The translations under genes were made by a program, and so were the position numbers. A stretch of DNA of 23,208 nt. It comes from an uncultured Clostridia bacterium. Its GTDB lineage: Bacteria > Bacillota > Clostridia > Christensenellales > Borkfalkiaceae. Location of the stretch: assembly GCA_947627125.1 (NCBI GenBank), contig CANQUY010000008.1:1-23208 (forward strand), read 5' to 3'. The first letter of the stretch is position 1. The number at the start of each line of letters is the position of its first letter. Shown here one piece after another: positions 1 to 7,841 of the stretch. The notes beneath the pieces are model-generated. The model saw only the letters and a program-made list of their open reading frames with translations. It was not told the origin of the DNA and searched no databases.

Positions 1-904
1 GCGTATCGAAGACGAGAGGCGAACAGACGCCCGAGAGGGAGAAATCCTTCCCGCTCATGTCCCCCACATGCTGGGAAACGGAAACGCTCATGATATCGTA
101 ATTGTTCTCCGCGTCGTAGTAGCTCTCCTGCGGCCATTTCCACGAGATCCACGGGAAGCCCGTTTCCTTGATCGAAGCATTCGGCCACTGCGAGGGTTTG
201 AAGTAAAACCTGTCCATGATATCGGGATCTTCCGCAGGCTTGCTGCCGATGATCCACGGCTTGTCGCCGTTGCCCGTGAACCAGATGCTGTCGTATGTAT
301 TGCGGCGGTAGAAGTCGTTATAGATCCCCTTGATCCGCCCCGGGGAATCGGAGTTGGTCATGAACATTGCCTTGGGGACGTCGTAGCCGAGTTCCCGATA
401 TTCGAGGAGAACGTCGAGCACCGCCCTTGCGGCCGAGGTGTAGTGGCTGTTGTTCGTCGTGTCGAAGCAGATGAAGTCGAGCCCCGCGTTGATGAAGAGT
501 TCCACATGTTTCCTTACGACCCACTTGTCCTCTATCTGATAGTAGCCGTACATGGGTTCTCCCCACCATGTGAAGGTCGGCATGCCGAAGCCGTTTTGGC
601 TCGTGAGCGTTTCTTCCGCCCTTCCTTCTGCGATGTACTTCTCCACCGTGTTGTCGTTTGCGGCCTGGTTGAGCCAGAGGAAGTAGAAGATGCCGACAAC
701 GTTGTCGTTATATCCGTCCGAGGCGCCGAAGGAACGGCCGTAATCGTCTGTGGCCGCCGTCTTGAGGAAGCCCGTTTCGAGGTCATCCGAGAGCTGAAGT
801 TCCCCGTCCAGACTGCCCTGTCCCCCGCCGCCTTGTTCCTCTCCGCAGCCGACGGCCGCAAACAGGAATAGCGCGCTGAAACAGATACTGAGAAATCTTT
901 TCAT
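1..904 (-). CDS. GH71/GH99-like lipoprotein, 3' end outside the window
   Basis: Partial gene; about 301 codons are visible from the ATG at 904 and the C-terminus lies beyond position 1. The N-terminus is a lipoprotein signal: a short basic start, a hydrophobic stretch and the lipobox AAVGC with Cys at residue 20, followed by a Gly/Gln-rich linker. The mature part contains GIFYFLWLNQ, then WWGEPMYGYY, then KHVELFINAGLDFICFDTTN. This layout (a beta strand opening a barrel, then 'aGlDFicFD') is what I associate with GH71/GH99-like alpha-glycan hydrolase-type proteins, so an extracytoplasmic glycan-active role is inferred. The ribosome site CGGAGG overlaps the stop codon of the upstream binding-protein gene, and the gap is only 10 bases, so it is the last visible gene of the importer operon. 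Family membership is from motif memory, not a search; it might instead only bind glycan. Confidence 0.7.
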   Translation of the reverse strand, partial: MKRFLSICFSALFLFAAVGCGEEQGGGGQGSLDGELQLSDDLETGFLKTAATDDYGRSFGASDGYNDNVVGIFYFLWLNQAANDNTVEKYIAEGRAEETLTSQNGFGMPTFTWWGEPMYGYYQIEDKWVVRKHVELFINAGLDFICFDTTNNSHYTSAARAVLDVLLEYRELGYDVPKAMFMTNSDSPGRIKGIYNDFYRRNTYDSIWFTGNGDKPWIIGSKPAEDPDIMDRFYFKPSQWPNASIKETGFPWISWKWPQESYYDAENNYDIMSVSVSQHVGDMSGKDFSLSGVCSPLVFDT

Positions 905-914
905 GGGGCCTCCG

Positions 915-2756
915 TCAGGTCACATTGAACGGATTGTTCTTCAGCCCGTTCGTCGCTTCAAAGACTTTGGCGGGGTCGGTATAGATCAGATGATATTGGT
1001 CGGCATAGCTTGCAAATCCGCTCTTGATGAGGTCGAGCATCCGCGCGCCGTTTGTCCAATCTCTCGTATTCCCCTTGAAGTAGCCCGAGAGGAGAGAGGC
1101 AACCTGGTCGCGCAGGTAATTCGCCGTGCCGTTGATCGTGCAAGTGGTCATGCCGCTGCCGATCGCAAAGATATTGTAGGGGCTGAAACCGATATCGCCG
1201 TGTACCTGCGTCGCAACTTCGGTGAAGTCCACCTTTTCCTGGATCTTCACGCCCTTGACAAGCTGGTGCATCATCTGCGGCGCGTCCTGCGAAACGTATT
1301 CGGCCGTGATGTGCTCCTGTCCCATCGGAGAGGTGATCCAGCGGAGGAAATCGACCGCGATCTCGTCCTTCGAGGAGGAACCCGTGGAGAGCACGCCGTA
1401 ATTCTCGAGCGGGCCGCCGAGGGGGCGGACGTTATCGGCAACGCCGTCGAGCTCGGAGGGCATTGCGGGAAGAAGGAACCAGCCGAGAGAACTGTCGATC
1501 CACTCGGAGGAGGGATATCCGCTCGTGGACTTGTGCGCGTCGCGGTACGTCCTGATATAGCCGAGCGTTTCAAAATAGAAGAGCTTCATCTCCTCATAGC
1601 TTCCGCCGCCCCTGCTGTACATGATCGTCGTGCGGTTGAAGTTGTTGAAGCAGTCGTTGTAGCTGTCGTCGGGATCGGTATATTGCAGAAGATCCCAAAG
1701 ATTCTCCATCATTTCCGAATAGCGTTCGGATCCGGGCCCGAACTCCGTGCTGTGATTGAAGAAGTTGTCTACGATCCTGTTGAGATTGTAGCTGTATTTG
1801 CTCTCATAGTCGATCTTCGCGTCGCCCGCATCGTATTGCCATGCGGAATCGATGCCTCTGATATAGCTGTAGTCCCCCTCCTGCGAGTGGACGTCCTCCG
1901 TGAAATCGCGGAAGTATTGGTCGAGATACATGTTGAGCATCGTCGTGACGAGGTTGAAGTTGACCTGCCCGCAGGCCTGCTCATTCCTCGAGAGCGCGAG
2001 CGGATACTCGAATTTGCGGTTATTCACCTTGTCGCCGTCCGTCTGCGCCTTTTTGAGCGCCTTGAGAAGCCATTCCCATGTGAAATCGGGGCTGGACGTG
2101 TCGATCGTGCCCGTCGCGTCCACGAGGGGATCGTCTCCCATCACTGCCTTCATGGCGCCCTTGTTGTAGAACATGCAGGAATAGTTGGAGGAATAGCTGA
2201 CGCCGGGGGTCGTCACCGTACCGCCAGCGCGGATGGGACGGTAAGCGTCCTCCTCGAGGCCGTCCTCCCACGTTTCGTATGCGGGATTGTAGGGGTTGGG
2301 CTCCTCCAGATAGACGGAGAGGTCCACGAGAGAAGAGGTTCCGTGGTACTCGGGAAGGGGTGAGATCGAACCGATCGTCGGGCCCGAAACGCCGTTCGCC
2401 ACGAGGTTGCGGAGGGTCCGCTGGTAGCCGTCGGGGTCGTCGGTGTTGTGGATATTGATTGTGATATTGTTCCCCTTGTCGAATTGGTAATCCTCGTACG
2501 CGAGAGCCGCCGCCTGCAGAGCCTCATACTCGATGATATTGACGGACGTGTACATTTCGATCTCTTCGTCGATCTTCTCGGAGGGATCGGGCTTTTCCCC
2601 TTGGTTGCCCTGATTGCCCTGGTTGCCTTGATTCCCCTGATTGCCGCCCGACGGGGTGTTTCCGCCGGAATTATCCGTACAGCCGACTGCCGCAAACAGG
2701 CAGAGGCCGAGGCAAAGAATGATGCTGGTAAAGAGTGTAAAGAATCTCTTTTTCAT
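915..2756 (-). CDS. Extracellular solute-binding lipoprotein of a sugar ABC importer
   Basis: 613 residues from the ATG at 2756. A longer reading frame reaches 2867, but the ATG at 2756 is preceded by AAGGAGG (13 bases away) and begins a lipoprotein signal, so it is preferred. The lipobox AAVGC puts the lipid-modified Cys at residue 26, followed by a low-complexity linker of repeated GNQ triplets (residues about 27-57) that would hold the domain away from the membrane. The rest reads as a large family-1 type sugar-binding protein, with many Trp/Tyr positions and a late segment 'DEIAVDFLRWITSPMGQEHI' typical of that fold. It is longer than the usual 420-450 residues. It sits between the permeases and the GH-like lipoprotein, so it should capture the imported glycan at the outer membrane face. 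The substrate cannot be told from sequence. Confidence 0.88.
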   Translation of the reverse strand: MKKRFFTLFTSIILCLGLCLFAAVGCTDNSGGNTPSGGNQGNQGNQGNQGNQGEKPDPSEKIDEEIEMYTSVNIIEYEALQAAALAYEDYQFDKGNNITINIHNTDDPDGYQRTLRNLVANGVSGPTIGSISPLPEYHGTSSLVDLSVYLEEPNPYNPAYETWEDGLEEDAYRPIRAGGTVTTPGVSYSSNYSCMFYNKGAMKAVMGDDPLVDATGTIDTSSPDFTWEWLLKALKKAQTDGDKVNNRKFEYPLALSRNEQACGQVNFNLVTTMLNMYLDQYFRDFTEDVHSQEGDYSYIRGIDSAWQYDAGDAKIDYESKYSYNLNRIVDNFFNHSTEFGPGSERYSEMMENLWDLLQYTDPDDSYNDCFNNFNRTTIMYSRGGGSYEEMKLFYFETLGYIRTYRDAHKSTSGYPSSEWIDSSLGWFLLPAMPSELDGVADNVRPLGGPLENYGVLSTGSSSKDEIAVDFLRWITSPMGQEHITAEYVSQDAPQMMHQLVKGVKIQEKVDFTEVATQVHGDIGFSPYNIFAIGSGMTTCTINGTANYLRDQVASLLSGYFKGNTRDWTNGARMLDLIKSGFASYADQYHLIYTDPAKVFEATNGLKNNPFNVT

Positions 2757-2822
2757 GTCTTGGTTTTTTCCTCCTTGATATTTTATATTTTTACCGCCGC
2801 AGCGGAACCGTTTAGCATTTGC

Positions 2823-2864
2823 TTGGCTTCTCCGCAGGAGAAGCCAAAAGGGACGTCCCTTTTG
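2823..2864 (-). promoter_or_regulatory. Paired hairpin/palindrome between permease and binding-protein genes
   Basis: Two overlapping inverted repeats lie in the 129-base gap inside the operon. One is an 11-bp stem (2823-2833 with 2837-2847, loop of 3). The other is a perfect 20-base palindrome (2845-2864). They share bases 2845-2847, so they cannot both form fully. There is no strong T tract, so this is less a terminator than an RNA-processing or stabilising structure. In sugar importers such elements often allow the binding protein to be made in excess of the permeases. That role is inference. Confidence 0.5.
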
Positions 2865-2885
2865 CATTTCGGGCTCTTCGGGGGC

Positions 2886-3758
2886 TCACATCTTGAGGCC
2901 GCTCGCGAAATCGCCCGAAACGAAAAACTTGATGCTGATCGCAGTGGAAATAATGAGCGGAATGCCTGCCACGAGGTACATTGCGTACTGTATGCCCTGG
3001 TCGAGGCTGTAGACCACAGACTTTAGATAAGGCATGAGCGTCCCCTTGGAAGGTTCCGCCGAGAAGATGAGCTGCGGCCAGAGGTAGTCGTTATAGATGG
3101 CCGCGAAGATCCCGATCCCCTGTACCATCATGATCGGGAAGGAGAGCGGCAGGCAGACGTAGACGAAGAGGCTGAACTTGTTCGCCCCGTCGAGCTGGGC
3201 CGCCTCATAGAGCGACTTGGGGTGCTGCTGCATGAACACACGGAGCATGAACACCGAGGCGATCTGGTTGCCCGCGAGATAGGGCAGAATGACGCCGAGG
3301 TAATTCCCCGTGATGCCGAGGTTGTGCGCCACGATATAAGTCGGGGACAGGAGCACGACGTTCGGTACGAGCATGGGCAGGATGAAGAGCGCGAACAGGA
3401 GGTTCTTCCCCTTGAATTTGTACCATTGGAACAGAAATGCGATGTAGCAGCTCAGCAGCATGACGGAAACCGACACGCCGATGTCCATGAGGAGAGTCCA
3501 GAGGAGCGGCATGGAGAGCACGCTGAATGCGGAGCCGTAGTTGGCGAATCTCCACTCCGTCTTGGGCAGCGTCCAAATGGGATAGGCCGTGATGTCCTCG
3601 GGGACTTTCAACGACATGATGATCGTAACAATGACGGGCAGCATGCAGAGAATGAGGGTCAGAATGAGCAAGAGGAAGATGACCGACTGTGCGATCGCGC
3701 CGTCTGCGCCCTTGATACGGATATGAATTCCTTTTTTTACGGTTGTATTGTTTTCCAT
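2886..3758 (-). CDS. ABC sugar importer permease, MalG/carbohydrate type
   Basis: 290 residues. The start is set at the ATG at 3758, preceded by GAGTGAGGTG, 10 bases after the stop of the upstream permease. The upstream in-frame extension to 3821 runs through the neighbouring gene and is not used. About six membrane segments are visible (residues 25-48, 87-110, 118-140, 153-175, 203-225, 255-280). The cytoplasmic EAA loop that docks on the ATPase is clear at residues 185-206 (EAAQLDGANKF then LPL). The short N-terminal tail and the C-terminal 'FASGLKM' fit the second permease of carbohydrate uptake family 1 importers. It would form the channel as a heterodimer with the fusion permease encoded just upstream. 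No ATPase gene is visible; such importers commonly borrow a shared MsmK/MalK-like ATPase. Confidence 0.93.
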   Translation of the reverse strand: MENNTTVKKGIHIRIKGADGAIAQSVIFLLLILTLILCMLPVIVTIIMSLKVPEDITAYPIWTLPKTEWRFANYGSAFSVLSMPLLWTLLMDIGVSVSVMLLSCYIAFLFQWYKFKGKNLLFALFILPMLVPNVVLLSPTYIVAHNLGITGNYLGVILPYLAGNQIASVFMLRVFMQQHPKSLYEAAQLDGANKFSLFVYVCLPLSFPIMMVQGIGIFAAIYNDYLWPQLIFSAEPSKGTLMPYLKSVVYSLDQGIQYAMYLVAGIPLIISTAISIKFFVSGDFASGLKM

Positions 3759-3768
3759 ATCTTGCACC

Positions 3769-5940
3769 TCACTCGATCTGTTCTTTCTGGGAACGGAAGT
3801 TGAGAACCGTGACAACGGCAAGGAAGATAAACAGGAACACGCCCATGACGCTCGCTATGTTGTAGTTTCCCGCCATGATCTCGCTGTACATCATGAGCGC
3901 GGGGGTCCGCAGCGTATCTCCCGTGCCCGTGCCGTAGAGAATGTACAGCGTGCCGTAGTTCTGCACGGATGCGATGAACGTGGTGATGATAACGTACTTG
4001 ATCTGTGAAAGAATGAGCGGGATATCGATCGTAAATACCCTTGTCGGCCACGGGCACCCGTCGAGCTTGGCGGCCTCGAAAATGGAGGTGTTGATCCCTC
4101 CGAGCGCCCCATAGAAGATGAGGTAACTCCCCACCCACGGGAACCCGAAACATATGATCGTGAGCACCCTGACGGCATAGGACGGATTGTTGATCCAGTT
4201 GAGGCCCGTAAACGTCGGGGCGAAGATCTTGACGAAAGCGTTGACAAGACTGTTCGTCGAAGTGCCGAAGATACCCTGCTGCCAGACGAGCGTCGCCGCC
4301 ACGCCTGGCAGGATCCCGGGCAAGAACAGCAAAATCCTGATCCACAGCGAGAACCGCTTGAGTTTGCACAGAATGAGAAGTTCCGCGATGATGAAGGGAG
4401 GAATGAGCGCCTTTGCAAGGTCGGCGAGGAGGAACAGGAGCATCGTCCCGACGCTCGACCAGAAATCACTGCTCTTGACGACCATGGAGAAGTACTTGAA
4501 TCCCTCGAATACCGCCCTCTCCCCCGGCACATAGTCCAAAAACGATATCGAGAAGCCGAGGACAATGGGGATATAATAGAATGTTACAAGTAGCAAGAAC
4601 GGAATGAGCAGGGCGAGATAGATGGCTCTGTCCCTCCAGATGGCCTTGAGCGTGGAAACCGTTCCGCTGCGGATCTTTTCGCGCATGGCCTCCTTTATGC
4701 AGAGGAAGAGAATGACCGCCGCCGCAAGCGCAAGAAGCGCAAGCGCGAGGAACACCCAGCGGAGGGTCGAAAAGACGGCAATACTGCGGGCATGCGAAAC
4801 GGAATAAAAGATCGTGACGGGATTCGTGACGTCCGACGTATCGCGCAGCATGAAGCAATCGTCATTCCAGAGGATAAAATTCGCATTGTTGCCCGCCGCC
4901 ATCGAAAGGGTCACGCCGCGTTCCGACGTATCGATGAGCGCCACGCCGCCATTTTTGACTTTAGCAAGGAAATTCTCCCCCGTCGTGAACACATAATCGG
5001 GGTCGAGTTTATCCTTCAGCTCACCTTCGTAGACGATTTCTCCCCCGTCAACGCCATACACGATAAACTTGCCGCTCTCGGTGATTATGGAGATCTCTGT
5101 TTCGTTGGAGGAGAGGGCAAGTATGTTTTCGTCGAATGATAGGAGCTGTTCTCCCGCCTCCGTATAGAGCTGGCCGCGGAAGGAATAATAGAGCGACCCG
5201 CGGAAGAGGGTCATACCGCCAATACGGGAGGAGCTGGGAGCGCGGACTTCCCCGATCTCCCCGTTCTCGATACGGAAGAGATAGTTGCGGCCCTTGCCGT
5301 CGTTACAGCGGGTGCGGAGATAGAGCGCGTCTTGCGCCTTGAGCAGTTGCGTACCCGCAACGCCGCCCGAAATGGCGTAGTCAAGACGGCAGACGGAACA
5401 ATGATTGATGAAATTCTCCGTTTCCGCAACTCTGTCGATCTCTGCGTCGTCCTCTTCAAGAGAGAGTTCGGAACCCTCCGCATCAGTTTCCACGGCAGAA
5501 AGTTCTGAAACCTCCCTATCGCTCTCCGCTTCGGCCGCCGCCTGCGGATCGCTCCCCTCCGCCACACGGGCAGAAAAGGCGAGGGCATCCTCCGTCTTGA
5601 AAGAAATGACATTCCCGTCCGCATAGACAAGAACGACCTCGCCGCCGCGCGCAACGATGTCATAGACGGCACAGTCGCTGAGTTTCCCGACCTCCCAGAG
5701 AAGGTCGCCCTCCTCGCTGAAGGCAAAGACGTCGCCATCCTGCGTTCCGGCCACGCGGTTGCCCTCCTCGTCCACCGCCATCTTGACGACGTCGCGGCCC
5801 GTGAGATCGAAGCCGAGGTCCGTCGTTTCATTCGTCTTTGCAACAGAAACCGCAAACACGACCACGGAAGCGAGGAAAACGAGGGCCGCCGCAATGGACC
5901 CGATCAAAAATTTCTTCCCTGTTTTGGTCAGTTGATTCAT
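3769..5940 (-). CDS. ABC sugar importer permease fused to an N-terminal propeller-like ectodomain
   Basis: 723 residues, first gene of the operon. Layout: membrane segment 11-33; an extracytoplasmic region of about 350 residues (35-385) with short repeated beta-strand motifs such as GTQDGDVFAFSEEGDLLWEV and YADGNVISFKTEDAL, which look like PQQ/WD-type blades; an acidic low-complexity insert at about 127-175; a second membrane segment 392-415; then a complete MalF-type permease (about 435-720) with the EAA loop at 622-643 (EAAKLDGCPW). Ordinary MalF-like permeases are about 290-320 residues, so the front half is an added sensor-like or substrate-handling domain. The ATG at 5940 is followed at once by the membrane anchor. 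Its ribosome site is weak (GGATGG 11-16 bases upstream, AAAGG touching the ATG). Its EAA loop should pair with the same ATPase as the next gene's product. The propeller assignment is pattern-based. Confidence 0.88.
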   Translation of the reverse strand: MNQLTKTGKKFLIGSIAAALVFLASVVVFAVSVAKTNETTDLGFDLTGRDVVKMAVDEEGNRVAGTQDGDVFAFSEEGDLLWEVGKLSDCAVYDIVARGGEVVLVYADGNVISFKTEDALAFSARVAEGSDPQAAAEAESDREVSELSAVETDAEGSELSLEEDDAEIDRVAETENFINHCSVCRLDYAISGGVAGTQLLKAQDALYLRTRCNDGKGRNYLFRIENGEIGEVRAPSSSRIGGMTLFRGSLYYSFRGQLYTEAGEQLLSFDENILALSSNETEISIITESGKFIVYGVDGGEIVYEGELKDKLDPDYVFTTGENFLAKVKNGGVALIDTSERGVTLSMAAGNNANFILWNDDCFMLRDTSDVTNPVTIFYSVSHARSIAVFSTLRWVFLALALLALAAAVILFLCIKEAMREKIRSGTVSTLKAIWRDRAIYLALLIPFLLLVTFYYIPIVLGFSISFLDYVPGERAVFEGFKYFSMVVKSSDFWSSVGTMLLFLLADLAKALIPPFIIAELLILCKLKRFSLWIRILLFLPGILPGVAATLVWQQGIFGTSTNSLVNAFVKIFAPTFTGLNWINNPSYAVRVLTIICFGFPWVGSYLIFYGALGGINTSIFEAAKLDGCPWPTRVFTIDIPLILSQIKYVIITTFIASVQNYGTLYILYGTGTGDTLRTPALMMYSEIMAGNYNIASVMGVFLFIFLAVVTVLNFRSQKEQIE

Positions 5941-6038
5941 CCTTTCTGTCCCATCCGAAAAATATTTTTGTTATTAAAGTTCAATTTTCGGCCAATTTTT
6001 GTTTTTTCTGCGAAAAATTTCGTAATTTTAACACATTT

Positions 6039-6067
6039 ATCATATCATTTTATCAAAAATCTGTCAA
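6039..6067 (-). promoter_or_regulatory. Sigma-A promoter of the sugar importer operon
   Basis: TTGACA (6067-6062), 17 bases, TATGAT (6044-6039) on the minus strand. Transcription should begin near 6032, giving a leader of about 92 bases that is AT-rich. The leader can form a 7-bp stem (5955-5961 with 5985-5991) just upstream of the ribosome site. No operator repeat with clear LacI/CcpA symmetry was recognised. Confidence 0.8.
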
Positions 6068-6173
6068 CATTTTTTTGAAAAGTTGCAAAACGAACATTTT
6101 ACGAAAGAGAAACTTTCACAAACAATCAAAAACTTGCAAAAAAGTGTTAAAATCTTTTTTATTCCGAATCACA

Positions 6174-6221
6174 CAAAAAAACTCCCCGCCGTCATAGGAT
6201 GGATGCGGGGAGGCGAATATG
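6174..6221 (+). promoter_or_regulatory. Hairpin covering the ribosome site of the glycosyltransferase gene; minus-strand terminator shape
   Basis: CTCCCCGC (6182-6189) pairs with GCGGGGAG (6205-6212), an 8-bp GC-rich stem with a 15-base loop. On the plus strand the 3' arm contains most of the GGGGAGG ribosome site for the ATG at 6219, so the stem would hide it. On the minus strand the same stem is followed by eight T residues (6181-6174), a good intrinsic terminator shape that would shield the importer promoter from antisense transcription. Either or both roles are possible. Confidence 0.55.
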
Positions 6222-7244
6222 CTGCTTTCACTCTGTATGATCGTGCGGGACGAGGAAAAGACGCTCCCGCGCTGTCTTGAGAGCGTCAAGGGGCTGTATG
6301 ATGAGCTCATTATCGTCGATACGGGCTCCGCGGACGGTACAGCCGCCGTTGCCGCAAGGTATACGGAAAAGGTCTTTCATCTGCCGTGGAAGGAGGACTT
6401 TTCGTATGCGCGGAATGAGGCTTTCGCACGGGCGGGCGGGGAATATGTCATGTGGCTGGACGCCGACGACGCCGTGGAGTCGGCCGATTTTGGGGCCCTG
6501 CGCACCTTTTTGCAGGAGGAATCGCCCGACATGGTTTTCTGCCCCTACCGCGCCGGCACGCTGACCTATGAGCGCGAAAGGATCCTCAGGCGGGAGAAGC
6601 AGTTCCGCTTCGTCGGAAGGGTGCATGAGGCCATCGTCCCGCGGGGGAAGATCGTACACTATCCCATGACCGTCACGCATCTTCCGAGCGGAAAGGAGCG
6701 GAGCTGGCGCAACCTCGGCATCTATCTGAAGTGGGCGGAGGAGGAGCCCCTCTCCCCGCGCGACCTATTCTATTACGGTCGGGAGCTCTACTATCACAGG
6801 CTGTACACCGAGGCGGCCGCCGTGCTTGAAAGCATGTTGCGGGGCGACGGATGGTATGTCAACAAGATCGCCGCGTGTGAAATTTTATCCCGCTGTTACG
6901 GAGAGCTGAAAGAGAAAAATTTGCAACTTATAGCGCTGTTTCGCAGTTTTTTGTACGGCGAACCCCGCGCATTTATCCTCTGCGAAATCGGCAGAATTTT
7001 CTTTGACGAGGGTCGTTTCCGCGAAGCTGCGTATTGGTATGAAGGCGCGCTTGCCTGCCGTGACCATACGGCGGACGGCGACTTTGAAGAACCCGCCGCG
7101 CGGGGGATCACGCCGCTTCTGCAGCTTGTGGTGTGCTATTGGCGGCTCGGCGAACGGGAGAAATCGCTTGCGTGCCACAAAAAAACGGAGGTCCTTGCCC
7201 CCGCCCATCCGTCGGTCATCTTCAACAAACAATTCTTCTCGTGA
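6219..7244 (+). CDS. Family 2 glycosyltransferase with C-terminal helical (TPR-like) repeats
   Basis: 341 residues. The N-terminal GT-A domain begins LSLCMIVRDEEKTLPRCLES, with the nucleotide-binding DTGSADGT at 34-41 and the metal-binding acidic motif WLDADD at 79-84. The next part carries FVGRVHEAI, a frequent feature of this subgroup. Residues about 185-330 are helical pairs such as 'LFYYGRELYYHRLYTEAAAVLE' halves and 'GRIFFDEGRFREAAYWYEGAL' halves, which read as TPR-like repeats. This domain order is that of SunS-like/tetratricopeptide glycosyltransferases, cytoplasmic enzymes that move a sugar from a nucleotide donor to a protein or glycan acceptor. The ATG at 6219 has GGGGAGG 6 bases upstream, within a hairpin. 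It is divergent from the importer operon and has no co-directional neighbour, so the acceptor is unknown. Confidence 0.9.
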   Translation: MLLSLCMIVRDEEKTLPRCLESVKGLYDELIIVDTGSADGTAAVAARYTEKVFHLPWKEDFSYARNEAFARAGGEYVMWLDADDAVESADFGALRTFLQEESPDMVFCPYRAGTLTYERERILRREKQFRFVGRVHEAIVPRGKIVHYPMTVTHLPSGKERSWRNLGIYLKWAEEEPLSPRDLFYYGRELYYHRLYTEAAAVLESMLRGDGWYVNKIAACEILSRCYGELKEKNLQLIALFRSFLYGEPRAFILCEIGRIFFDEGRFREAAYWYEGALACRDHTADGDFEEPAARGITPLLQLVVCYWRLGEREKSLACHKKTEVLAPAHPSVIFNKQFFS

Positions 7245-7340
7245 CCCTCTCGAAACTCCCCGTCCGTCCGAATCGCGTCACCAACTCCGCTCACCCTGCC
7301 CCGCGCGCTCATCCTCCCCTCCCCCGCTCATCCTGCCGCC

Positions 7341-7375
7341 CCCGCTCATCCTGAGCGCAGCGAAGGATCCCGTTA
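7341..7375. repeat. Fragment of dispersed repeat, arm CGCTCATCCTGAGCGCAGCG
   Basis: The same arm (CTCATCCTGAGCGCAGCGAAGGATC) occurs at 10627-10651 next to the giant gene, and a decayed version (CTCATCCCGAGCGTAGCGAG) occurs at about 7600-7625. Just before it, CGCTCATCCT is repeated three times between 7309 and 7350. It belongs to the same general class of palindromic intergenic repeats as the larger elements here. No coding potential is seen in 7245-7395. Confidence 0.6.
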
Positions 7376-7395
7376 AACGGACGGAAGCAGTCCCG

Positions 7396-7585
7396 CGTCA
7401 TTCTGAGAAACGGAGAAAATACGAAGTCAGACGAACTAACCCGCCCCGCGCGTGTTCTAGTTGTGTCTAAGCGCGGCACGAGCGCGTAGCGCGAAGTTAG
7501 AATTTCGCGGGGCGTATTCAGTGCGGCGAGATGCTTCGGTACTGCTCCCACATACTGCGTTTATACTCCCCTTCTCAGCATGACG
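7396..7585. repeat. Family 1 palindromic repeat, copy A, carrying a nested palindrome
   Basis: The left end CGTCATTCTGAGAA and right end TTCTCAGCATGACG are imperfect inverted repeats. The inner arm GGCGAGATGCTTCGGTACTGC is shared with copies B and C. Where other copies have CCCGAAGAATCTCGCGGGGCG, this copy carries an extra ~55 bases with its own inverted repeat (TCTAA at 7466-7470, TTAGA at 7497-7501, GC-rich in between), so it looks like a repeat inserted into a repeat. Confidence 0.8.
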
Positions 7586-7649
7586 CCGCCAACCCGCCCT
7601 CATCCCGAGCGTAGCGAGCGGATCTCGCAGACCAACGGGAGCAGCACCG

Positions 7650-7790
7650 CGTCATTCTGAGAAACGGAAACTGAACGAAGTCATAAGAACTTGACCCGAA
7701 GAATCTCGCGGGGCGTATCCATTCAGTGCGGCGAGATGCTTCGGTACTGCTCCCGCAAACTGCGTTTATACTCCCCTTCTCAGCATGACG
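7650..7790. repeat. Family 1 palindromic repeat, copy B (about 141 bp)
   Basis: A clean copy of the element with ends CGTCATTCTGAG and CTCAGCATGACG and inner arms GAAGAATCTCGCGGGG and GCGGCGAGATGCTTC, which are partly complementary so that one strand would fold into a long hairpin. It lies 51 bases beyond the stop codon of the minus-strand gene at 7842. No ORF with coding character is seen inside. Confidence 0.85.
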
Positions 7791-7841
7791 CCGCCCACAC
7801 GAAGCAGCATGACGCCGCACTTGCTATCACTCTGCATCCCC

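Noticed and set aside
68..871. 267-codon open frame on the plus strand
   Set aside because: It is antisense to the GH-like lipoprotein, whose signal peptide, lipobox and operon placement are clear.
903..2363. 486-codon open frame on the plus strand
   Set aside because: It lies opposite the binding-protein gene, has no ribosome site, and its Val/Arg/Glu-rich product looks like a GC-driven shadow.
1..5940. An ATPase gene for the sugar importer
   Set aside because: No Walker A/B or ABC signature (LSGGQ) was found in any gene of the window; a shared ATPase elsewhere is likely.
7396..7790. CRISPR-like array from regularly recurring repeat blocks
   Set aside because: Units are about 140 bp palindromes with related, not unique, inner sequence and irregular spacing; there are no cas genes.
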